From Candidatus Dormiibacterota bacterium (GTDB taxonomy: Bacteria > Chloroflexota > Dormibacteria > Aeolococcales > Aeolococcaceae): a stretch of DNA of 5,339 nt. The DNA is taken from assembly GCA_003135255.1 (NCBI GenBank), contig PLAX01000124.1:3614-8952 (forward strand), read 5' to 3'. The notes below the pieces were generated by a model. That model was not told the DNA's origin and did not search any database. It worked only from the letters and a program-made list of their open reading frames with translations. The position numbers and the translations under genes were made by a program. This document shows, one piece after another, positions 1 to 5,338 of this stretch; positions within the stretch are counted from its first letter, which is position 1, and each line of letters opens with the position of its first letter.

Positions 1-39
1 CGGCTGCTGGGCGGCGCGGAGCCGCCCGAGGGGCTGTAG
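1..39 (+). CDS. Possible C-terminal end of an upstream gene (partial)
   Basis: Reading from base 1 in frame 1 gives RLLGGAEPPEGL followed by TAG at 37-39. Every sense codon in this stretch ends in G or C, as expected for coding sequence in this genome, and a strong inverted repeat begins 11 bases after the stop. Only 12 codons are visible, so no family can be recognised. GC-rich non-coding DNA could give the same picture, and the other forward frames also lack early stops. Confidence 0.3.
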   Translation, partial: RLLGGAEPPEGL

Positions 40-49
40 GGGGCATCAG

Positions 50-94
50 CGACGATCCACCCGATCATGCGGGTGGACGTGGCCGCGATCGTCG
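50..94. repeat. Nested inverted repeat, possible terminator or structured 5' leader
   Basis: An outer 8-base arm CGACGATC (50-57) is matched by its exact reverse complement GATCGTCG (87-94). Inside it, CACCCG (58-63) pairs with CGGGTG (70-75) across the six-base loop ATCATG. The inner hairpin can instead extend to 8 pairs by using 56-57 with 76-77. The ten or so unpaired bases on the right side (76-86) make an asymmetric internal loop. The element starts 11 bases after the possible stop at 37-39, which would suit a terminator. There is no T-run after it, so an intrinsic terminator of the classical type is not supported. An operator or leader RNA structure for the downstream gene is equally possible. 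Confidence 0.4.
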
Positions 95-99
95 ATAAT
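94..99 (+). promoter_or_regulatory. Possible -10 element for the membrane protein/sigma cluster
   Basis: GATAAT differs from the TATAAT consensus at one position and is the only AT-rich hexamer in the first 170 bases. A transcript starting about 7 bases downstream would have a leader of about 70 bases before the GTG at 177. The matching -35 is poor: GTGGAC (73-78) lies 15 bases upstream and inside the inverted repeat. No GGAAC-type ECF -35 was seen in this leader, so self-activation by the encoded sigma factor is not supported here. Confidence 0.25.
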
Positions 100-164
100 C
101 CGCCCGGGACAGTGGCCCCAGGTGCCTGCCGGCCGTTCCAGGCCCGGGGTCCTTGACATCGCGT

Positions 165-170
165 GAGGAG
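165..170 (+). promoter_or_regulatory. Ribosome binding site that fixes the GTG 177 start
   Basis: GAGGAG stands 6 bases before the GTG at 177-179. This strong Shine-Dalgarno match favours GTG 177 over the in-frame TTG at 153, which would place the GAGGAG inside the coding sequence. Confidence 0.75.
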
Positions 171-176
171 ACCCAG

Positions 177-902
177 GTGACCCAAGCTCCGCCGTCCCCC
201 GAACCGCCGGCCCCTCAGGGATCCTCGCCGTATCACCTCGGCACCCCGCCGTACCCCCCCGGCGCCCCGCCGTATCCCCCCGGCGCCCCGCCGCCCTACG
301 ACCCTCGGTGGCTGGGGCCGCCCCCCGGTCCCTGGTGGGGAGGCTACCCGCCGCCACCGCGGTCCCAGCCGGTGGACCCGCGCGCGATCTCGGTCCGGGT
401 CCAGGTCTGGGCCGGGATCGAGGTCGTCCTGGGCGCCTTTCTGATCGGCACCATCCTGCTCAACCAGGCCTCCTGGGAAACCTGGTCGTCGTACAGCGAC
501 TTCCCGAGCACCGCCATCGGCGCCCCGCCATACATGACCGCCTTCGCGTACCTGGCGGGACTGCTGCTCGCCGCCACCCTGTGCCTGGTGGTCTGGAGCC
601 TCTTCTCAGGTCTCGACCTGAGGCTTGGCCGGTTCCGGAGCAGCCAGATCGCCGTCGCCGCCGCGGCCGCCATCCTGGCCGGCGGCTACCTCTTGACCAC
701 CCAGGTCGCGACCTGGTCCGCGGGCTGCCCCGCCAACTGCCCGGCGCCGGGCCCGACCGCCAATACCGTGGTGTCAACCCTGGTCATCGACGTCGGTGCG
801 GCCCTGGCGGCCGCGCTCATCCCGGGCGCCCTCTGGCTGTGGTGCCGAACCCGAGGCGACGCACGACCGGCGCCATCGCAACCTCCGGCACCCGCCGCCT
901 GA
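177..902 (+). CDS. Proline-rich four-helix membrane protein, function unknown
   Basis: This is a 241-residue protein I cannot assign to a named family. Residues 1-68 are hydrophilic and very rich in Pro, Gly and Tyr, with PPYPPGA occurring twice in tandem (about 24-37) and then PPPYDP. This resembles the disordered cytosolic tails common on actinobacterial membrane proteins. Four hydrophobic stretches follow, at about 75-95, 121-143, 157-178 and 199-223. Basic residues sit in the 2-3 loop (RLGRFR) and at the C-terminus (CRTRGDAR), so the positive-inside rule puts both ends in the cytoplasm. The 3-4 loop would then be outside and carries CPANC (Cys184, Cys188), a possible disulfide. The start is GTG 177, set by GAGGAG 6 bases upstream. 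The ECF sigma gene begins 80 bases downstream on the same strand, so an operon or a role in the same signalling unit is possible but unproven. The coding evidence is good and the function is unknown. Confidence 0.8.
   Translation: MTQAPPSPEPPAPQGSSPYHLGTPPYPPGAPPYPPGAPPPYDPRWLGPPPGPWWGGYPPPPRSQPVDPRAISVRVQVWAGIEVVLGAFLIGTILLNQASWETWSSYSDFPSTAIGAPPYMTAFAYLAGLLLAATLCLVVWSLFSGLDLRLGRFRSSQIAVAAAAAILAGGYLLTTQVATWSAGCPANCPAPGPTANTVVSTLVIDVGAALAAALIPGALWLWCRTRGDARPAPSQPPAPAA
244..293 (+). repeat. 21-base tandem repeat encoding PPYPPGA
   Basis: Two adjacent 21-base units (244-264 and 265-285) differ at one position (C254 versus T275), and a third copy breaks off after 8 bases (286-293). The period is seven codons, so unit gain or loss would keep the reading frame and only change the length of the proline-rich tail. 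Confidence 0.85.
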
Positions 903-982
903 TCGGAGCAGGGCGCGCCCCGGCCCGGGCCCCCTCGACGCGCCCCGGTAAACCGGAGCAGCCAGTCCGGGGTTATCACTGC
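903..982 (+). other. Spacer before the sigma gene with two 10-base palindromes
   Basis: The 80 bases between the membrane protein and the sigma gene hold two perfect 10-base palindromes one base apart, GGGCGCGCCC (911-920) and GGCCCGGGCC (922-931). They also hold CCCCGG (943-948) facing CCGGGG (967-972), and an 8-base direct repeat CGGAGCAG (904-911 and 954-961). GGGCGCG (911-917) could also pair with CGCGCCC (939-945). No T-run, clear -35/-10 pair or GGAAC element is visible. In such GC-rich DNA short palindromes can arise by chance, so this is a description and not an assigned site. The spacer could attenuate transcription between the two genes or be inert. Confidence 0.3.
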
Positions 983-1495
983 ATGGTCCAATCAGCGACC
1001 GTGGAGGTCGATCCCGTCGACACGCGTGACCCCCAGGCCTTCGAGGCGGTGGCCCGGCGCGAGTCCCGGCGCCTCTTCGGCATCGCCTACACCATCCTCC
1101 GCGACCCCACCGAGGCCGAGGACGCGGTCCAGGACGTGATGGTGCGCGCCTGGCGGGCCTGGCACCGCACCCAGGGCTTCGGCGACCAGGGGCCCTGGCT
1201 CACCCGGATCTGTGTCAATCGCTGTCTCAGCCACCGTATCCGGCTGCGCCTCCGCCGCGGCCGCGAGACCGAGTTGGACGCCCAGGCGAGCGAAAGCGGG
1301 CCCACGCCGTCCGACCCCGCGCTGGCAGCTGCCTTCGACGGCCTCTCGCCGCGACAGCGCGCGGTGATCCTGCTCCACTACTACTCCGGGTACTCCCTCG
1401 ACGAGTGCGCGGAGCTGATGGGCTGCCGGCCGGGGACGGCGCGCAGCCATCTTCATCGCGCCCTGACGGCGCTCCGAGAGGTGATGAGCCGATGA
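983..1495 (+). CDS. ECF (group IV) sigma-70 family RNA polymerase sigma factor
   Basis: This 170-residue protein would bind core RNA polymerase and direct it to a dedicated promoter set. It has the two-domain ECF architecture. Region 2 lies at about 20-87, with LFGIAYTILRDPTEAEDAVQ and the following VMVRAWRAW matching the core-binding and -10 recognition segment, then GPWLTRICVNRCLSHRIR closing it. A variable linker follows (88-118). Region 4 lies at about 119-167: LSPRQRAVILLHYYSGYSLD leads into the helix-turn-helix ECAELMGCRPGTARSHLHRAL, which reads the -35. No C-terminal extension is present, so this is a minimal ECF factor. The reading frame stays open far upstream, but homology begins just after ATG 983. 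The ribosome binding site is weak (GGGG at 969-972, 10 bases away), and the in-frame GTG at 1001 has no better one. The stop overlaps the start of the next gene by ATGA, typical of a sigma/anti-sigma pair. The exact ECF group was not determined. Confidence 0.95.
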   Translation: MVQSATVEVDPVDTRDPQAFEAVARRESRRLFGIAYTILRDPTEAEDAVQDVMVRAWRAWHRTQGFGDQGPWLTRICVNRCLSHRIRLRLRRGRETELDAQASESGPTPSDPALAAAFDGLSPRQRAVILLHYYSGYSLDECAELMGCRPGTARSHLHRALTALREVMSR

Positions 1496-2790
1496 ATGAC
1501 GACGAGCTCGACCCCGGGAGCCGCGAGCGGCTCCATCGCCTCCTCGAGGAGTCCAGTGGCCACCCGGTCCCGACCGGTTTCGAGGGCCGTGTGGTGCCGC
1601 ACGCGCGACGCCGGCGTCGCGCCGGGCGCGCCCTCGGCGCTGTCCTGGTCTTCGCGGTGGTGGCGGGAGCAACCGTAGCGGTCCTCCTGATCTCGACCCG
1701 TGGCACGGCGACCCGCCCGCAGACCGCCGGAGGGCCGACGTCAGCCACCCCCACGCCCTCAGCGTCGGCCATACCCTCGGCGTCGGGATCCTCCGACACG
1801 GCCTACGTCGGGATGACGATCCTGGACTTCAACGGGGGGAGTTGGAGGGCGGTGACCCCGGCAACCCTGTCGCCCGCCGTCAGCCTTGCCGGTCCGGAGC
1901 TGGCCGGCGTCACGTGCCCCTCCGTCGACGACTGCTGGGGCGTCGGGTATTTCGCCGGCGCGGAGGGGGGGCTGATCGAGCACTACGACGGTCACGCCTG
2001 GAGCCTCGTCAGCCAGACCGCGAGCCTCCTCCTGTCGGTCGCGTGCCCGAGTCCCGCCGACTGCTGGGCCGTGGGCGGCCAGACCAACCCGCTGATCGAG
2101 CACTACGACGGGAGCGTCTGGAGCACTGTCACCGTCCCGACCCTATCAGCGCGCGGCGGGTTGGACGGCGTGAGCTGTCCCGAAGCGGATCAGTGCTGGG
2201 CGGTCGGCACCATCTACGAGCCCAACGGCACCACCGAGTCCCTCATCGAGGCGTACGACGGGAGCGAGTGGACGGTCGTGGTGAGCGGAATCGCAAGCGG
2301 CAACTCCCAGGCGGCCGTTGCCCTTCGCAACGTCAGCTGTGTCACTGCCACCGACTGCTGGGCCGTGGGGGGCCTCAACATCGAGCACTACGACGGGAGC
2401 ACCTGGAGCGCCTACGTCACGGCGGGTGCCGGCGAGAGCCGCCCCTCGCTTAGCGGCGTCACTTGTGTCGGGGCGAGCGACTGCTGGGCGGTTGGCGGCA
2501 CCGCCGTGATGCACTACGACGGGATCGGATGGAGTCTCGCGAGCGGTACCAGCGCCCCTGACAGCGCCCCGGGGCTGAACGCCGTCACCTGCGTCACCTC
2601 CGCGGACTGCTGGGCCGTCGGGCAGGACGGCTCGGGCGCAGGCCCACAAGCTGCGCTGATCCTGCACTGGCAGGGAAGCGACTGGACATCGGTCGTGCCA
2701 ACCCCCTCCGCAGGGATCGACCCCGTCGGTGTCACGTGTGTGGGGCCCAACGACTGCTGGACAGTGGGAGCGGCCCTGCTCAACCCGTGA
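1492..2790 (+). CDS. Probable membrane anti-sigma factor with seven-repeat outer beta-propeller
   Basis: The protein has 432 residues. ATG 1492 overlaps the sigma stop (ATGA), and GAGAGG lies 10 bases upstream, implying coupled translation. Residues 1-46 are cytosolic: an acidic start, a short helical stretch (RERLHRLLEES), PVPTGFEGRV and a basic cluster RRRRR. There is no cysteine and no HxxxCxxC zinc motif, so this is not a classical ZAS anti-sigma domain. One membrane helix spans about 47-67. A Ser/Thr/Pro-rich tether covers about 68-103. Residues 104-432 hold seven repeats whose core is [L]xxV[TSA]C-x5-CW[AGT]VG, with the cysteine pairs at 142/148, 185/191, 229/235, 283/289, 325/331, 367/373 and 416/422. 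Six are followed by a LIEHYDGxxWsxV-like half. The domain opens with an unpaired second half (ILDFNGGSW, about 110-118) and ends with an unpaired first half, as in a propeller closed by its two termini. The anti-sigma role is inferred from gene order and topology; the propeller fold is inferred from repeat form. A surface-binding or receptor protein is the alternative. Confidence 0.85.
   Translation: MNDDELDPGSRERLHRLLEESSGHPVPTGFEGRVVPHARRRRRAGRALGAVLVFAVVAGATVAVLLISTRGTATRPQTAGGPTSATPTPSASAIPSASGSSDTAYVGMTILDFNGGSWRAVTPATLSPAVSLAGPELAGVTCPSVDDCWGVGYFAGAEGGLIEHYDGHAWSLVSQTASLLLSVACPSPADCWAVGGQTNPLIEHYDGSVWSTVTVPTLSARGGLDGVSCPEADQCWAVGTIYEPNGTTESLIEAYDGSEWTVVVSGIASGNSQAAVALRNVSCVTATDCWAVGGLNIEHYDGSTWSAYVTAGAGESRPSLSGVTCVGASDCWAVGGTAVMHYDGIGWSLASGTSAPDSAPGLNAVTCVTSADCWAVGQDGSGAGPQAALILHWQGSDWTSVVPTPSAGIDPVGVTCVGPNDCWTVGAALLNP
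1900..2778 (+). repeat. Seven degenerate intragenic repeats (C-x5-CWAVG blades)
   Basis: The outer domain is built from repeats with periods of 43, 44, 54, 42, 42 and 49 residues between first cysteines. The DNA is conserved at the motif cores: GACTGCTGGGC is shared by several copies, and GAGCACTACGACGG recurs near 1978, 2098 and 2387, with a variant near 2514. Identity is confined to these cores and the intervening loops diverge. This fits old duplication with selection on structural residues, possibly with some gene conversion between cores. Confidence 0.85.
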
Positions 2791-2864
2791 CCGAAGAGGC
2801 TCGGCCACCGGCTCTCGCGAACCGACGACAGCGCAGGCGGGGGAGCTCGCCACCCTGCCCTACC
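2791..2864. other. Convergent junction with a weak hairpin, terminator uncertain
   Basis: These 74 bases separate the stop codons of two convergent genes, so transcription from both sides should end here. The best structure is GGCGGG (2836-2841) pairing with CTCGCC (2846-2851) around GGAG, including one G-U pair. A competing form pairs GGCGGGG (2836-2842) with CCCTGCC (2853-2859) around a 10-base loop. Both read better as plus-strand RNA, because the G-U pairs become C-A mismatches on the minus strand. No T-run follows, so this is at best a non-canonical or Rho-assisted terminator for the plus-strand genes. Confidence 0.25.
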
Positions 2865-5297
2865 CTACGAGAGCACGACCTCCACGACCACGCGCTCGGT
2901 TCCGAGCGGAGGTCGCGGCACGACATCGCCGTCGATGTCCACCCCGTCCACGGTCATCGACACCGCGTTGCCAATCCCATCGCGCCGCACCGTGATCTCG
3001 TACCAGGTGTCGCGGAAGAGACGCCGCGCGGTGTACCCCGGCCAGGCGGCGGGGAGCACCGGCGCCACCCTGAGCCCGCGGTGGGTGGGGCGGATGCCGA
3101 GGATCCACTGGGTGGCGGCGACGTAGGTCCAGGCGGCGGCCCCGGTCAGCCAGGCGTTCCTCCCCAGGCCGTACTGGGGATGCGTCGGACCGCAGATGTT
3201 CTGGCAGTAGACGTAGGGCTCGACCGCGGCCAGATCGACGTCGGCGCGGGCCAGCGGCAGCAGCTGCCGGTAGTACTCGTAGGCGCGATCGCCGTCGCCG
3301 AGCTGGGCGGCCGCGATGATCGACCAGGCGGTGGCGTGGCAGAAGATGCCGCCATTCTCCTTGGCCCCGGGCGGGTAGGTGGCGGTGCCGTTGACCCGGG
3401 GATCGCCGCCGTCGTACGGAGGCCAGAGCATGCTCAGGCCGTAGGGGGTGTCGAGGAGGTCGTGCGCCGACCGCATGGCGATCTCGGCCCGCTCCGGAGA
3501 CGTGACCTCGCCGATCACCGACCAGCTCTGGGGGATGAGGCTGATCCGGTGATGCCTTTCGGAGGCCACCCCGATCGGCTGGCCCTCGTCGTCGAAGGCC
3601 CGCCCGTACCAGGCGCCGTCCCAGGCGGAGGCGTCGACCGCGGCCGCCATCTCGGCGTGGAGGCGGCGAAAACGGATCGCCTCCTCGGAGCGATGGAGGT
3701 GATCACACAGCGCAGCGAGGTCGAGGGTGGCGCGGCAGAACTGCATCGCGCACCAGACGCTCTCCGCCAGCCCCGAGCCGTGGTCGACGTTCATGGTGTC
3801 GTCCCAGTCGGCATAGCCGGCCCGGGGTAGCCCGTGGGGCCCGCGGTGAGCCAGGACGAAGTCGATCGCCGCCGTGATGTGGCCCCAGACCGTCTCGTCC
3901 ACACCCTCGGGGGGCAGGCCGTCCGGCCCGGGCTGGTACGGCACCAGCCGATGGATCATGTCGCAGTCCGCGGTCTCGCGCAGGTAGGCGCAGGTGGCGA
4001 TGACCAGCCAGAGGTGGTCGTCGCTGAACCACTGAGGCCACTCGGGGTGCTCGGCGGCGAGCCCCGGCCCACCCTCTCCGGTGAGCGGGAGGAACTGGTG
4101 CCAGGTGTGCCCGTCGGCGAACTGCAGCTGCCAGAGCTGCTCCAGCCGCGCCTCGGCGAGGTCCGGCTCGACGTGGGAGGTGGCCAGGGTGTCCTGGGCG
4201 CTGTCGCGCGTCCCCATGCCCCGTCCCAGGCCCGTCTCGTATCCCGAAACGAAGCGTGACCAGTACAGCGTGGTGCGGCACTGCACGGGGTTCCAGAGGT
4301 TGAGGGTCGCGTCGGTGTCCGGGTCGGGGGTGTGCACCGTGAAGCTGCCCAGGTACCTGTCCCAGTCCGCCCGCAGCGCCGCGAAGGCGCGGGTCACCTC
4401 GGCGGCGTCCGACCAGCGCTCCACCGCCGCCGGGATGGCCTCCGGCTGGTCGGTGATCCCCAGCATGTGGACGGTCCGCGCGCTCTCGCCGGGCTCGAGC
4501 GCGACCTCGTGGCAGAACGACCCGATCGCGTTGCCCCGGGGCGAGACGCTGCGGGTGGGGGAGCCCGCCTCGACCACGGCGGGGCTCTCCAGCCCCCGGT
4601 AGCGGCCCACGAACGACTCCCGGTTGCAGTCGCTGCCGACCGGAGGCCGGTCCGAGGCGAAGAAGGTCGTGGTGGGGCGGAAGCGGGTGGTCGCCACGAT
4701 GGCTCGCAGCTCCGGGTCGTGCCGTGCGCTCACCAGATGCCCGGTCCAATCCAGGTTGTGGAGGTCGCCCACGGCGTCGGCGAAGCTCAGCTCCACGTAG
4801 CTGAAGGTCCGCAGCACCACCGGCCGGTCACCGGTGTTGGTCAACCGCAGCTCCCACAGCTCGACCGGGCAGGGATCGTCCGGCGCGCTCGGCGGCACGA
4901 AGTAGAGGGTCTCGGCCCGGACCCCGCTGCGCAGGGTGGTGATCCGGGTGTAGCCGGCCCCGTGGCGGCACTCGTACCCGTCGAGTGCGCCCCGCACCGG
5001 CTGCCAGGTCGCGCCCCAGAACTCTCCCGTGTCCTGGCGCCTGACGTAGACGTAGCGTCCCGGCTGGTCGGCGGGGACCGCGTTGTAGCGGTACCGGCTC
5101 ACCCGCCGGTTGCGCGGGTCGCGGTCAAAGGAGAATCCGCCGCCGGTGTTGGAGACGATCCCGCCGTAGCGACCCTCGCCCAGGTAATTGATCCAGGGGG
5201 TGGGGGTGTCCGGCCGGGTGATGACGAACTCGGCCGCGTCAGGGTCGAAGTAGCCGTAATCGCTCTCCGCCAGCCGCACGCTCACCGGGTCAACCAC
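2865..5297 (-). CDS. GH94 glycoside phosphorylase (cellobiose/laminaribiose phosphorylase-like)
   Basis: This 810-residue protein has about the usual length of a single-unit GH94 disaccharide phosphorylase. These inverting enzymes use phosphate to split a beta-linked disaccharide into an alpha-sugar 1-phosphate and a free sugar, conserving bond energy inside the cell. The opening block YGYFDPDAAEFVITRPDTP (14-32) and PWINYLGEGRYGG (34-46) are characteristic. A beta-sandwich N-domain runs to about 300. The (alpha/alpha)6 catalytic domain carries GLGRGMGTRDSAQD (356-369). GYADWDDTMN (494-503) contains the expected general acid Asp500. KENGGIFCHATAW (646-658) contains His654, and NAWLTG (714-719) contains Thr718; His654 and Thr718 match known phosphate ligands of the family. 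A small C-terminal beta domain follows. No signal peptide is seen, so the enzyme should be cytoplasmic. GTG 5297 is chosen because AGGAG lies 7 bases upstream. Cellobiose, laminaribiose or another beta-glucoside are all possible; the substrate cannot be read from these motifs. Confidence 0.92.
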   Translation of the reverse strand: MVDPVSVRLAESDYGYFDPDAAEFVITRPDTPTPWINYLGEGRYGGIVSNTGGGFSFDRDPRNRRVSRYRYNAVPADQPGRYVYVRRQDTGEFWGATWQPVRGALDGYECRHGAGYTRITTLRSGVRAETLYFVPPSAPDDPCPVELWELRLTNTGDRPVVLRTFSYVELSFADAVGDLHNLDWTGHLVSARHDPELRAIVATTRFRPTTTFFASDRPPVGSDCNRESFVGRYRGLESPAVVEAGSPTRSVSPRGNAIGSFCHEVALEPGESARTVHMLGITDQPEAIPAAVERWSDAAEVTRAFAALRADWDRYLGSFTVHTPDPDTDATLNLWNPVQCRTTLYWSRFVSGYETGLGRGMGTRDSAQDTLATSHVEPDLAEARLEQLWQLQFADGHTWHQFLPLTGEGGPGLAAEHPEWPQWFSDDHLWLVIATCAYLRETADCDMIHRLVPYQPGPDGLPPEGVDETVWGHITAAIDFVLAHRGPHGLPRAGYADWDDTMNVDHGSGLAESVWCAMQFCRATLDLAALCDHLHRSEEAIRFRRLHAEMAAAVDASAWDGAWYGRAFDDEGQPIGVASERHHRISLIPQSWSVIGEVTSPERAEIAMRSAHDLLDTPYGLSMLWPPYDGGDPRVNGTATYPPGAKENGGIFCHATAWSIIAAAQLGDGDRAYEYYRQLLPLARADVDLAAVEPYVYCQNICGPTHPQYGLGRNAWLTGAAAWTYVAATQWILGIRPTHRGLRVAPVLPAAWPGYTARRLFRDTWYEITVRRDGIGNAVSMTVDGVDIDGDVVPRPPLGTERVVVEVVLS

Positions 5298-5338
5298 CAG
5301 GGCGCTCCTGCTCCGTTCGTTGCCGCGGCGGCGACCAT
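5282..5338 (-). other. Short frame overlapping the GH94 start: end of an upstream gene or a leader peptide
   Basis: On the minus strand an ATG at 5338-5336 begins an open frame of 18 codons, MVAAAATNGAGAPWWLTR, ending with TGA at 5284-5282. That stop falls in the GH94 reading frame just after the start and overlaps an in-frame GTG (5285) as GTGA. It may be the tail of an upstream co-transcribed gene whose body lies beyond the window, a translated leader, or chance. The GH94 gene has no room for its own promoter between 5298 and 5339, which mildly favours an upstream operon partner or a leader. Confidence 0.25.
5305..5309 (-). promoter_or_regulatory. Ribosome binding site for the GH94 gene
   Basis: On the minus strand AGGAG (5309 to 5305) is followed by a 7-base spacer and then GTG at 5297-5295. 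This supports GTG 5297 over the in-frame GTG codons at 5285 and 5279, which have weaker or no upstream matches. All three choices keep the conserved YGYFDPD block intact. Confidence 0.65.

Noticed and set aside
153..158. TTGACA resembling a -35 hexamer, also a possible TTG start for the first gene
   Set aside because: A -10 at normal spacing would fall within the coding sequence and none is seen. As a start codon it lacks a ribosome binding site, while GTG 177 has one.
244..293. Short tandem repeats considered as a CRISPR-like or regulatory array
   Set aside because: The units abut without spacers, keep a seven-codon period and encode PPYPPGA, so they are coding repeats.
46..357. Minus-strand open frame of 103 codons over the leader and proline-rich start
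   Set aside because: Its translation is Arg/Gly/Thr-rich low complexity (RRGDTAGRRGGTAG). That is the antisense of the proline repeat, not a plausible protein.
308..982. Extension of the sigma frame upstream to 308
   Set aside because: The extension overlaps the membrane protein in another frame and has Arg/Pro-rich text with no homology. The ECF fold starts just after ATG 983.
1405..1491. Extension of the propeller-protein frame upstream to 1405
   Set aside because: It would overlap the helix-turn-helix coding part of the sigma gene by about 90 bases. ATG 1492 has an ATGA overlap and a nearby GAGAGG.
992..2853. Minus-strand open frames opposite the sigma and propeller genes
   Set aside because: They mirror the repeats of the plus-strand gene and are composed of biased residues. 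The plus-strand products carry clear domains, so the opposite frames are shadows.
2736..3830. Long plus-strand open frame of 364 codons opposite the GH94 gene
   Set aside because: Its translation is low-complexity Arg/Gly/Pro/Val-rich text with no recognisable domain, and it lies antisense to a gene with strong family motifs. It is a typical shadow in high-GC DNA.
3834..4602. Further plus-strand open frames (3834-4259 and 4081-4602) within the GH94 region
   Set aside because: They are antisense to conserved GH94 coding sequence, have no ribosome binding site or family motif, and overlap each other.
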